Of a stretch of 64,000 nt of DNA, positions 1 through 7,889 are shown piece after piece. The DNA is taken from positions 1-64,000 of the forward strand of contig JBMHDW010000011.1 of NCBI GenBank assembly GCA_049889175.1, read 5' to 3'. The stretch's first letter is position 1, and each line of letters starts with the position of its first letter. The DNA is from JBMHDW01 sp049889175 (GTDB lineage Bacteria > Pseudomonadota > Gammaproteobacteria > Comchoanobacterales > Comchoanobacteraceae). The notes under the pieces were generated by a model, which did no database searches, was not told where the DNA came from, and saw nothing but the letters and a program-made list of their open reading frames with translations. The position numbers were made by a program, and so were the translations under genes.

Positions 1-297
1 AATTATAAGGTTATGCATCCATTTGTTTTAAATCAAAGTCGTTATGATATGGTTTTTTTAGGTTTTATTTATCTTAACAGAGAAGGAAATCGTCATCAAA
101 AGGTTGATGAGTGGTTGCTTAGATTGGAAAGAATTGGCAAAAACATTGCTACTGGTTTTAATAACAATGTTTCTCAAGTTGTTGTTAGTTTTTTAAATCC
201 CAATGAGGGTGATGGTTTTCGTCGGGTTATACTAGGTGATAGAGGGCTAGCTTCTTGTGAAGCTGGTGGTCCAGAAATTAGCGTTTTACGCCAATGA
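1..297 (+). CDS. C-terminal part of an unrecognised protein, cut by the left edge
   Basis: The frame is open from base 1 and ends with TGA at 295-297. An ATG lies at 13, but four sense codons precede it, so the gene may begin outside the window. The visible 94-98 residues are mixed alpha/beta in character. There is no membrane segment, and the C-terminus is glycine-rich and ends in SVLRQ. I recognise no family. It is followed by about 240 bases without a gene (298-538), in which I see no convincing terminator, and then by tRNA-Trp. It could be the tail of an accessory gene or a small complete protein starting at 13. Confidence 0.45.
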   Translation, partial: NYKVMHPFVLNQSRYDMVFLGFIYLNREGNRHQKVDEWLLRLERIGKNIATGFNNNVSQVVVSFLNPNEGDGFRRVILGDRGLASCEAGGPEISVLRQ

Positions 298-538
298 TCA
301 CAGTATCTTTTGTGGTACCTAAGGTTTATCATCATCGATTTCTTGCATGAGTGTGGTATTTTAAATTATTTCCAACGGATATTATCATGCCAAAATGAAT
401 CTTAATATTATTGCATAAGATCATGAATGGTAAAAAACTTAAAAATTTTAAAATATTATACTTTACTTTTAATGAAAAAAGCGATATTATCTTCGATATT
501 TTCTGAAAATTGTGTGTAGCTAAATGTTAATGTTAAAT

Positions 539-611
539 AGGGGCATAGCTCAACTGGCAGAGCGTCGGTCTCCAAAACCGAAGGTTGGGGGTTCGATTCC
601 CTCTGCCCCTG
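539..611 (+). tRNA. trpT: tRNA-Trp (anticodon CCA)
   Basis: A full cloverleaf can be folded. The acceptor stem AGGGGCA (539-545) pairs with TGCCCCT (604-610) and is followed by discriminator G611. There is a D arm GCTC/GAGC, an anticodon loop CTCCAAA giving CCA, and a T loop TTCGATT. The discriminator G is expected for bacterial tRNA-Trp. The 3' CCA is not encoded (the next bases are ATA), so it must be added after transcription. The gene lies 12 bases before secE, the usual gammaproteobacterial order, and is probably co-transcribed with it. Confidence 0.96.
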
Positions 612-623
612 ATAGGGATCAAG

Positions 624-986
624 ATGAGTGAAAAAAGAATGAGTTTGAAAGATAGTCTACTGTGGACTGTTGTAGCCTTTTTGGTTCTCGGTCCTTTGGT
701 ACTAAAGTCTTTTGTATTTGAAGATATGAAATATAGTCTTTGGACTTTAATTTGGCCAGCGTGTTTTATTGGCGCAATCATTCTTGCGCTGTTCACCGAG
801 CATGCTAGCGTTTTTAAGAACTATTTGCTCTCTGTGCGCACAGAGCTTTTTAGAGTAACGTGGCCAACAAGACAAGAGGCTTTACAAACTTGGGTTGTCG
901 TTTTGGTTGTCTTATTCGTGATGGTATTGGTTATTGCGGGTATGGATTGGCTTTCTGATAAAGTCATCAGTTTGGTTTTAAATTAA
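624..986 (+). CDS. secE: Preprotein translocase subunit SecE
   Basis: This is the small membrane subunit that clamps SecY in the SecYEG protein-conducting channel. The 120-residue protein has three likely membrane segments (about residues 12-30, 38-58 and 92-112). It also has the conserved cytoplasmic motif ahead of the last helix, seen here as FRVTWPTRQEALQTW. This three-segment form is the one found in E. coli. An upstream in-frame ATG at 585 lies inside the tRNA gene and is rejected; the ATG at 624 follows an AGGGAT stretch. Its neighbours are tRNA-Trp and nusG, the standard arrangement. Confidence 0.95.
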   Translation: MSEKRMSLKDSLLWTVVAFLVLGPLVLKSFVFEDMKYSLWTLIWPACFIGAIILALFTEHASVFKNYLLSVRTELFRVTWPTRQEALQTWVVVLVVLFVMVLVIAGMDWLSDKVISLVLN

Positions 987-1009
987 AGATTTAATATAAG
1001 GCATATAAT

Positions 1010-1573
1010 ATGAGTAATGAGGAACAAAAGCAGCATTTTTGGTACATTGTACAAGTTGCTAGTAATAAAGAAGCTAAGGCTCGTGATTTGTTGCAGTTAT
1101 GGTTAGAGGATAGTCATATTGAGGATTCCAGTATTCATCTCATTGAAGAAGAAACAAACGTTATTCGTGCAGGTAAAAAGGTAAAAAAGAAGGTTAAAGT
1201 ATTTTTAGGTTATTTGTTTTTGCAAATGCCCAATAAGTTAACCAGCGATCAGGTTGTTGAGATCAGACGACAAGCAAATGTTCTGGGCTTTGTAGGTGCA
1301 TCAGCTGGTGGTGAGCCTCACCCTATGCCTGCTAAGGATGTTCGAAAAATATTGGCTTATATCAATCAAGATGCAGAGCAAATTGATAGTCAGAAACAGA
1401 CTTTTGTTAATGGAGAGGAAGTTGAAATTATAGCAGGTCCTTTCCTAGACTTTAAAGGCATTATCACTAATGTTAATACCGAGAAATCAAGATTAACAGT
1501 CGCTGTGAGTGTTTTCAATCGTACGACACCAGTTGATTTAAGTTTTGATGAAGTAAAAAGAAACCAGGGGTAA
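1010..1573 (+). CDS. nusG: Transcription termination/antitermination factor NusG
   Basis: NusG binds the RNA polymerase clamp to suppress pausing, and it links polymerase to Rho or to ribosomal S10. The 187-residue protein shows the NGN domain: FWYIVQVASNKEAKARDLL at residues 10-28 and the KVFLGYLFLQM strand around residue 65. A KOW domain covers the last 55 residues, with GEEVEIIAGPFLDFKG. The length is close to the 181 residues of E. coli. It ends 2 bases before rplK, so there is no room for the L1-binding leader that E. coli has at this point. Confidence 0.97.
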   Translation: MSNEEQKQHFWYIVQVASNKEAKARDLLQLWLEDSHIEDSSIHLIEEETNVIRAGKKVKKKVKVFLGYLFLQMPNKLTSDQVVEIRRQANVLGFVGASAGGEPHPMPAKDVRKILAYINQDAEQIDSQKQTFVNGEEVEIIAGPFLDFKGIITNVNTEKSRLTVAVSVFNRTTPVDLSFDEVKRNQG

Positions 1574-1575
1574 AT

Positions 1576-2010
1576 ATGGCAACAAAGAAAGTTAAAGGAT
1601 ATATTAAATTACAAATTGAAGCTGGAAAAGCAAATCCTGCTCCACCAGTTGGTCCTGCTTTGGGTCAGCACGGTGTTAACATTATGGATTTTTGTAAGTC
1701 ATTCAATGACAAAACAAAAGATAAAATGGGCAGCGTAACACCTGTTGTAATTACCGTGTATGAAGACAGAAGTTTCTCCTTTATTGTCAAAAGCTCGCCA
1801 GCGTCAAGATTGATTTTAAAGCACCTAAAGCTTGCTAAAGGTAGTGCTACACCAAACACAGCTAAAGTAGGTACCATTACTCGTGAGCAATTGGAGGCAA
1901 TAGCCACTGAAAAGCAAGATGATTTAAATGGTGCCACGTTGGCAGAGAATGTTAAAATTATTGAAGGCACAGCAAGAAGTATGGGTGTGCTGATTGAGGA
2001 GGCAAAGTAG
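1576..2010 (+). CDS. rplK: 50S ribosomal protein L11
   Basis: L11 forms the base of the GTPase-associated stalk with 23S rRNA and L10/L12. The 144-residue protein keeps the N-terminal motif KLQIEAGKANPAPPVGPALG with the proline-rich hinge. It also keeps the C-terminal rRNA-binding domain, including SVTPVVITVYEDRSF. It begins 2 bases after the nusG stop and is followed 3 bases later by rplA, so the genes are probably translationally coupled. Confidence 0.98.
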   Translation: MATKKVKGYIKLQIEAGKANPAPPVGPALGQHGVNIMDFCKSFNDKTKDKMGSVTPVVITVYEDRSFSFIVKSSPASRLILKHLKLAKGSATPNTAKVGTITREQLEAIATEKQDDLNGATLAENVKIIEGTARSMGVLIEEAK

Positions 2011-2013
2011 ATC

Positions 2014-2694
2014 ATGGTAAACGAAAATAATGCAAATATAGAGAAAGCCATTCATGGACTTGAAGACGGTTTAGCGCTTGTTAAAGAAGGTGCTAAGGCT
2101 AAGTTTGATGAAACCATTGACATGGTGCTGAAGATTGGTGTTGATACCCGAAAGCACTCAGTTCGTGGTTCAGTACCCATCGCCTCAGGCTCATCATGGA
2201 AAGAAGTTAATGTGATTGCTTTTACAGATGATCAGTCTGAAGTAGAATCTCTCAGCAAATTAGGTGTTATGGCAGCAGGATGTGATGATCTTATTGCTGA
2301 CATCAAAGCTGATAAAGTCGATCTTTCCAAAGTAACAGCTTGTGTTGCTTCACCTAAAATGATGAAAAAATTAGGACCAGTCAGCCGAATGCTGGGTCCC
2401 AAAGGTCTTATGCCTAACCCTAAGACAGGTACTGTAGGTGATGACCTTGCTGCAATGATTAAAACCTTAAAGCAAGGTACCATTAACATTAGAGCTGACC
2501 GCTATGGTTTGGTACATGCAAGTATTGGTAAAGCTAGTTTTTCTGTTGATGATTTAAAGGCAAACTTTTTAGCCATCGTAACTGAGGTTAAGAGGCTAAA
2601 GCCAGCAGCAGCAAAAGGCCAATACCTACAAACCTGTCACTTCTCTAGTACTATGGGTGCTGGATTTCAAATTAAATTACCACAAAACATCTAA
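2014..2694 (+). CDS. rplA: 50S ribosomal protein L1
   Basis: L1 forms the mobile stalk near the ribosomal E site, and in many bacteria it represses its own operon. The 226 residues carry the family signature SRMLGPKGLMPNPKTGTV (about residues 126-143). The two-domain layout is normal, slightly shorter than the 234 residues of E. coli. The start ATG lies 3 bases after the rplK stop. The usual L1 operator in front of rplK has no space here, so repression by L1 at that site is unlikely. Confidence 0.98.
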   Translation: MVNENNANIEKAIHGLEDGLALVKEGAKAKFDETIDMVLKIGVDTRKHSVRGSVPIASGSSWKEVNVIAFTDDQSEVESLSKLGVMAAGCDDLIADIKADKVDLSKVTACVASPKMMKKLGPVSRMLGPKGLMPNPKTGTVGDDLAAMIKTLKQGTINIRADRYGLVHASIGKASFSVDDLKANFLAIVTEVKRLKPAAAKGQYLQTCHFSSTMGAGFQIKLPQNI

Positions 2695-2703
2695 GGAGAC
2701 ATG

Positions 2704-3267
2704 ATGACAACAGCAGTTAGTAACAGCCGTACTAAGTTACATGCAAAGAATATTGATCATAAAAAGAACGTTGTTGAAGAAATACGAGCTTTAAGTGAGT
2801 CATCCCATAGCGTCATTTTGATGGACTATGGCCAAGTTAAAGCTACTGATATGCAAGATTTACGCCAAGAAGCTAGACAGCAATCTGTTGATGTATTGGT
2901 GAGTAAAAATACAGTGGCTAAAATTGCACTTAAAGAGAGTAAATATAAGAGTGTCTTAGATGGTTTAAGTGGCCAAATTGTATTGTTGTTTTCTCAAGAA
3001 GAACCCAATACAGCCGCAAAAATTTTAGTCAAAAGCATTAAAGAAAATCCCAACATAGAGGTAAAAGGTTTATGTCTGGGTGGTGAGATGTTGCCTGCTT
3101 CTCAACTTAAGGTTGTGGCAGATCTACCAACAAAAGAAGAAGCTATTTCGATGTTAATGTCAGCTATGAATGCACCAGTAACTCAAGTTGCTCGTACTTT
3201 AAATAGCTTTGTCGGTGGTCTTGCTCGTTGCTTAAGTCAAGTAGCAGATCAAAAAAATGCATCTTAA
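2704..3267 (+). CDS. rplJ: 50S ribosomal protein L10
   Basis: L10 anchors L7/L12 dimers to the stalk base. I chose the second of two adjacent ATGs (2701, 2704), because AAGGAG at 2693-2698 leaves 2 bases to the first and 5 to the second. The 187-residue protein is longer than the 165 of E. coli. It has the conserved core (VLVSKNTVAKIAL, EGxxGQIVLLFS-like, VADLPTKEEA) and the C-terminal helix that binds L7/L12 (TQVARTLNSFVGGLARCLSQ). The gap to rplA is too short for the L10 leader RNA. Confidence 0.96.
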   Translation: MTTAVSNSRTKLHAKNIDHKKNVVEEIRALSESSHSVILMDYGQVKATDMQDLRQEARQQSVDVLVSKNTVAKIALKESKYKSVLDGLSGQIVLLFSQEEPNTAAKILVKSIKENPNIEVKGLCLGGEMLPASQLKVVADLPTKEEAISMLMSAMNAPVTQVARTLNSFVGGLARCLSQVADQKNAS

Positions 3268-3303
3268 TGGTTTAATGGTCATAACAAACGTAGAGGAGAA
3301 AAT

Positions 3304-3690
3304 ATGTCAACTGAAAAACTTACAACTGAACAAATGTTAGACGCTATTGCTAATATGACAGCTTTAGAGCTTTCTGAATTAGTAAAAGCGATGGAAGATA
3401 AATTTGGTGTTACTGCTGCTGCACCTGTAGCTGTTGCTGCTGCTGGTGGTGCTGCTGGTGATGCTGCTGCAGAAGAAAAAACTGAATTTGATGTTATTCT
3501 TTCAGCGGCAGGTGATAAGAAAATTAATGTCATCAAAGAAGTTCGTGCTATCACATCTTTAGGCTTGAAAGAAGCTAAAGAACTTGTCGATGGCGCACCA
3601 AAACCAATTAAAGAAGGTGTAGCAAAAGCTGAAGCTGAAGAAATGAAAGCTAAATTAGAAGCAGCTGGCGCTTCAGTTGAATTAAAATAA
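3304..3690 (+). CDS. rplL: 50S ribosomal protein L7/L12
   Basis: This is the acidic multi-copy stalk protein that recruits translational GTPases. The 128 residues comprise an N-terminal dimerisation helix pair (LTTEQMLDAIANMTALELS), an alanine/glycine-rich hinge (about residues 38-58) and a C-terminal domain with KINVIKEVRAITSLGLKEAK and VDGAPKPIKEGV. A clear AGAGGAG lies before the ATG. A stem-loop in the gap to rpoB probably tunes the ratio of stalk proteins to polymerase. Confidence 0.98.
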   Translation: MSTEKLTTEQMLDAIANMTALELSELVKAMEDKFGVTAAAPVAVAAAGGAAGDAAAEEKTEFDVILSAAGDKKINVIKEVRAITSLGLKEAKELVDGAPKPIKEGVAKAEAEEMKAKLEAAGASVELK

Positions 3691-3710
3691 TCAACGCACA
3701 CTCTTACTTG

Positions 3711-3738
3711 ACCACCTCATCATTATGAATGAGGTGGT
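3711..3738 (+). promoter_or_regulatory. Stem-loop between rplL and rpoB (attenuator or RNase processing site)
   Basis: A perfect 10-base-pair stem pairs ACCACCTCAT (3711-3720) with ATGAGGTGGT (3729-3738) around an 8-base loop. No run of T follows, so it is unlikely to be an efficient intrinsic terminator. E. coli has an attenuator and an RNase III site in the same gap. By position I infer partial termination or RNA processing that separates ribosomal-protein from polymerase expression. An in-frame ATG inside the 3' arm (3729) is not the rpoB start. Confidence 0.7.
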
Positions 3739-3767
3739 TGTGTATTCACCAACCAGGTAATTCATAT

Positions 3768-6700
3768 ATGTCGCATCAATCACCCACTCATTTGCAACAC
3801 TTGTCAGGCGTCGAAAAAAGAAGACCAAGACGCTTTTTGAATAAGAAATCAGATCAGTCTTTTGGTATCAATGATTTTAAGATGCCAAATTTAATTGATA
3901 TTCAGCTGAATAGTTTTGAAGATTTTTTACAAAAAGATACACCTCATGATAAGCGCAAACCTTTCGGCTTGCATGCTTCGTTTCAGTCTATTTTTCCAGT
4001 TCAAAGCGCCAATGGGCTTTTGGAGCTAGAATATGTTGATTATGTTGTTGGTGAGCCTGCTTATGACATTCAAAGCTGTCAAATAAGAGGACTAACTTAT
4101 GGTGCACCACTAAAATTAAAAGTAAGAATGGTTGTTTACCAAAAAAATGGTGATGAAAAAACAGTTAAAGAAATGCGTGAGCAAGATATTTACATGGGTG
4201 ATATTCCACTAATGACATCATCTGGTAGTTTTATCATTAATGGTACTCAGCGGGTAATTGTCTCTCAATTACATAGATCACCGGGCGTATTCTTTGAACA
4301 TGACAAGGGAAAAAGTCAGGTTTCTGGTGCGCTGATTTACAGTGCTCGAATTATACCTTATCGCGGTGCATGGATTGATTTTGAGTTTGATAGTAAAAAT
4401 ATTGTATGGGCTCGAATTGATCGCCGTCGAAAGTTACCTGTCACCACATTATTGAGAGCAATAGATTACTCAACTGCTGAAATTTTAGATCTTTTCTATA
4501 CGCGAGATATTTACACTATAAATAAAAAAGATATTTCATTAACACTAGAAGCAGATCGACTCAAAGGTACCATTGCTCAGTTAGACATCGTTGATGCTGA
4601 TAAAAATGTTATTGTAGAATCAGGTCGTCGTATTTCTATGAGGCATATTAAGCAAATGCAAGAGGCGAATATTTCTTCTTTGAATTTTGACGATGATTTT
4701 TTGATTGGGAGAACATCTGCGCAAGAGATTGTTGATCAATCAACCGGTGAAATATTGGTGCAGATTAACCAAATTATCACAGAAGAGATGCTGGCTAAAA
4801 TTCGCTTGGCTAAAATTAAAAAGATTGAAACACTTTACATTAACGATGTTGAACAGGGATCTTATATATCCGATACACTTCGCTTAGATGAGACTGTTGA
4901 TCGACGGAGTGCATTGATTGATATTTATCGTGTCATACGCCCAGGTGAGCCACCGACAGAATCAGCGACTGAAGCACTTTTAAATAATCTGTTTTTTAGT
5001 ATCGATCGTTATGATTTATCACCAGTTGGTCGAATGAAACTTAATCGTCGACTTGGACGTGATACTGATGACGGTGAAGGAGTACTATCAAAAGAAGATA
5101 TCGTCGAAGTTGTTCGAATGCTTGTTGAAATCAGAAATGGTAAGGGACAAGTTGATGATATTGATAGCTTGTCAAACCGACGTGTTCGACCTTGTGGTGA
5201 AATGCTTGAAAACGTTTTCCGCGTTGGCTTAATACGTGTTGATAGAGCTATTAAAGAAAGGTTGAGCCATGCTGATATGGATACCATTCAGCCACAAGAA
5301 TTACTTAATGCTAAACCTGTTGTTGCAGCCATAAGAGAGTTTTTCGGTTCTAGCCAATTGTCTCAATTTATGGAGCAAAATAATCCATTATCCGAAGTGA
5401 CTCATAAGCGACGAATTTCAGCGTTAGGGCCTGGCGGTTTGTCGAGAGAACGTGCTGGATTTGATGTTCGTGACGTTCATCACTCACACTATGGTCGAGT
5501 TTGTCCTATTGAAACACCAGAAGGTCCAAATATTGGTTTGATTAATTCATTAGCCATCTATGCTCGTCTCAATAAATTTGGCTTTATTGAGAGTCCTTAT
5601 TATAAAATCGAAGATGGTAAGGTTTCTGATGAAGTTGAATATCTTTCAGCCATTAATGAAATGGGTTATCGAATTACGCAACAATATTCCTTTAATGCTG
5701 GTGAAGGTAGCGAAAGTTTGGTGCCTTGTCGACATGAAGGTGAAAGCGCATTTGTGATGAAAGAAACCATCGATTATGTTGATGTTTCTACCAAGCAGTT
5801 GGTGTCTGTAGCAGCTTCACTAATTCCTTTCCTTGAACATAATGACGCTAACAGAGCACTAATGGGATCAAACATGCAACGCCAAGCAGTGCCAACCATT
5901 AGAGCAGAGAAGCCAATTGTTGGAACAGGTATGGAGCGTATTGTTGCATCTGACTCAGGTGTTTCAACAGTAGCTGAAGCATCCGGTGTGATTGAATATG
6001 TTGATTCCTCAAGGGTTGTTGTTCGTTCAGACGTTGATCAAGATTCTGATGAACTGGGTGTTGAAATCCACAACTTAAACAAATTTGTGCGATCTAACCA
6101 AAACACATGTATCAACCAACGCCCCGTTATTTCTAAAGGTGATCGTGTTGAAGCTGGTGAAGTGTTGGCTGATGGTCCTTCCGTTGATTTAGGAGAGTTG
6201 GCATTAGGTCAAAACATGCGTGTTGCCTTTATGTCTTGGAATGGTTATAACTTTGAAGATTCTATTATTCTTTCAGAGCGCGTTGTTCAAGAAGATCGAT
6301 TTACATCCATTCATATCCAAGAACTTACATGTATTTCAAGAGATACTAAATTAGGTGCTGAGGAGATTACTCGAGATATACCCAATGTTTCTGAGGCAGC
6401 ACTCAGTAAACTTGATGAAAGTGGTATTGCCTATATCGGTGCTAAAATTGAGCCAGGTGATATCTTGGTTGGTAAAATCACGCCTAAGCATGAAACACAG
6501 GCAACCCCTGAAGAAAAGCTATTGAGAGCGATTTTTGGTGAAAAAGCTGTCGATGTACGTGATTCATCTCTCAGAGCTGGCTCTGGAATGAAAGGTACTG
6601 TCGTTGATGTTCAAGTGTTTACCCGAGATGGCATTGAAAAAGATGAGCGAGCTCGCAGTATTGATGAATACACTATTGACCGAATTCGCAATGATTTATT

Positions 6701-7877
6701 GGACGTTTTAAGATTGAAACAAGATGCCCTAAAAGATAAATTGTCACTGCGATTAGTTAATGCTGAAGTGAAATCTGGTGCTGGTGATATTAAATCTGGT
6801 GATCATCTTACAACTGAGCTATTAGCTGACACACCTGTTGAGCAGCTACTAAGTCTGACATTGAAAAAAGCAGATCAGCAAAAAGTGATGGCACAATTTG
6901 TCGATCAAAATAAGAAGCTTTTAGAAGAGTTTGAACAAGGTGTTGCCCTTAAAAAAGCTCAAATTAGTTCTGGAGATAACTTATCGCCAGGAGTGATTAA
7001 AGTGATCAAAGTTTTTGTGGCTCAGAAACGTAAGTTGCAGCCAGGTGATAAAATGGCTGGAAGACATGGTAACAAAGGTGTTGTTTCTGTTGTTGTGCCG
7101 GTTGAAGATATGCCATTTATGGAAGATGGAACACCTATTGATATTATTCTTAATCCTTTGGGTGTGCCTTCACGTATGAATGTAGGGCAAATCTTAGAAA
7201 CTCATTTGGGTTGGGCGTCTAATGAAATTGGGAAACAATTTGCTTCTCTGGTCAAGGGGCGCGATTTAACAGCCATGAGACAATATCTTAAAGATTTAGA
7301 CCAACTTACTGATGGACGCTCATTGTATGATCAGTATACAGATGATGAGATAACAACGGTGTGTTCTCAATACAGTAAAGGCCTTCCGATTGCGACGCCT
7401 GTTTTTGATGGTGCTTCTGAGAAGCAAGTTAAGTCATTATTATCATTTGCGCAATTGCCTGAGAGTGGTCAAGCAAAGTTATATGATGGTCGATCTGGTG
7501 AAGCATTTGATCGTCCTGTGACTGTTGGTTATATGTACATGATTAAATTGAACCACTTGATTGACGATAAAATGCATGCTCGTTCAACAGGACCTTATAG
7601 CTTGGTAACGCAACAGCCTTTAGGTGGTAAAGCACAACAAGGTGGTCAGAGATTTGGTGAGATGGAGGTTTGGGCGCTACAAGCTTATGGTGCTGCACAT
7701 ACCCTTCAAGAAATGCTCACTGTAAAATCTGATGATGTTCAGGGTAGAACTAAGATGTATGAGAGCATTGTTAAAGGACAGTCACATATGCAGGCAGGAA
7801 TTCCTGAGTCGTTTAATGTATTGGTAAAAGAAATTCGAGCTTTGGGCATTAATGTAATGTTCGAACAAGATTCATAA
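3768..7877 (+). CDS. rpoB: DNA-directed RNA polymerase subunit beta
   Basis: This is the large catalytic subunit of RNA polymerase. The 1369-residue protein (1342 in E. coli) is full length. It has the rifampicin region around residues 525-560 (GSSQLSQFMEQNNPLSE, then HKRRISALGPGGL), the GDKMAGRHGNKGV motif and the C-terminal QPLGGKAQQGGQRFGEMEVW clamp contact. The ATG at 3768 is chosen over 3729, because 3729 lies inside the stem-loop and conservation begins near the SHQSP start. The ribosome-binding site is weak (AGGTAA). At the site of E. coli Asp516 the residue is Glu536. It is followed by rpoC after 12 bases. Confidence 0.98.
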   Translation: MSHQSPTHLQHLSGVEKRRPRRFLNKKSDQSFGINDFKMPNLIDIQLNSFEDFLQKDTPHDKRKPFGLHASFQSIFPVQSANGLLELEYVDYVVGEPAYDIQSCQIRGLTYGAPLKLKVRMVVYQKNGDEKTVKEMREQDIYMGDIPLMTSSGSFIINGTQRVIVSQLHRSPGVFFEHDKGKSQVSGALIYSARIIPYRGAWIDFEFDSKNIVWARIDRRRKLPVTTLLRAIDYSTAEILDLFYTRDIYTINKKDISLTLEADRLKGTIAQLDIVDADKNVIVESGRRISMRHIKQMQEANISSLNFDDDFLIGRTSAQEIVDQSTGEILVQINQIITEEMLAKIRLAKIKKIETLYINDVEQGSYISDTLRLDETVDRRSALIDIYRVIRPGEPPTESATEALLNNLFFSIDRYDLSPVGRMKLNRRLGRDTDDGEGVLSKEDIVEVVRMLVEIRNGKGQVDDIDSLSNRRVRPCGEMLENVFRVGLIRVDRAIKERLSHADMDTIQPQELLNAKPVVAAIREFFGSSQLSQFMEQNNPLSEVTHKRRISALGPGGLSRERAGFDVRDVHHSHYGRVCPIETPEGPNIGLINSLAIYARLNKFGFIESPYYKIEDGKVSDEVEYLSAINEMGYRITQQYSFNAGEGSESLVPCRHEGESAFVMKETIDYVDVSTKQLVSVAASLIPFLEHNDANRALMGSNMQRQAVPTIRAEKPIVGTGMERIVASDSGVSTVAEASGVIEYVDSSRVVVRSDVDQDSDELGVEIHNLNKFVRSNQNTCINQRPVISKGDRVEAGEVLADGPSVDLGELALGQNMRVAFMSWNGYNFEDSIILSERVVQEDRFTSIHIQELTCISRDTKLGAEEITRDIPNVSEAALSKLDESGIAYIGAKIEPGDILVGKITPKHETQATPEEKLLRAIFGEKAVDVRDSSLRAGSGMKGTVVDVQVFTRDGIEKDERARSIDEYTIDRIRNDLLDVLRLKQDALKDKLSLRLVNAEVKSGAGDIKSGDHLTTELLADTPVEQLLSLTLKKADQQKVMAQFVDQNKKLLEEFEQGVALKKAQISSGDNLSPGVIKVIKVFVAQKRKLQPGDKMAGRHGNKGVVSVVVPVEDMPFMEDGTPIDIILNPLGVPSRMNVGQILETHLGWASNEIGKQFASLVKGRDLTAMRQYLKDLDQLTDGRSLYDQYTDDEITTVCSQYSKGLPIATPVFDGASEKQVKSLLSFAQLPESGQAKLYDGRSGEAFDRPVTVGYMYMIKLNHLIDDKMHARSTGPYSLVTQQPLGGKAQQGGQRFGEMEVWALQAYGAAHTLQEMLTVKSDDVQGRTKMYESIVKGQSHMQAGIPESFNVLVKEIRALGINVMFEQDS

Positions 7878-7889
7878 GGGGGAGCTAGT

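Noticed and set aside
298..538. Possible terminator or small RNA in the gap before tRNA-Trp
   Set aside because: Only short, imperfect stems are visible (for example ACC-TAA-GGT and repeats of CGATATT), with no T run. No confident promoter could be placed for the tRNA either.
585..623. Earlier in-frame ATG for secE
   Set aside because: It would start translation inside the T arm of tRNA-Trp.
3279..3701. 140-residue minus-strand frame across rplL
   Set aside because: It is an antisense shadow of the alanine-rich rplL gene, with no ribosome-binding site or recognisable domain.
3729..3767. Earlier ATG for rpoB at 3729
   Set aside because: It lies in the 3' arm of a perfect stem-loop, and the 13 added residues have no similarity to RpoB. 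ATG 3768 fits conservation.
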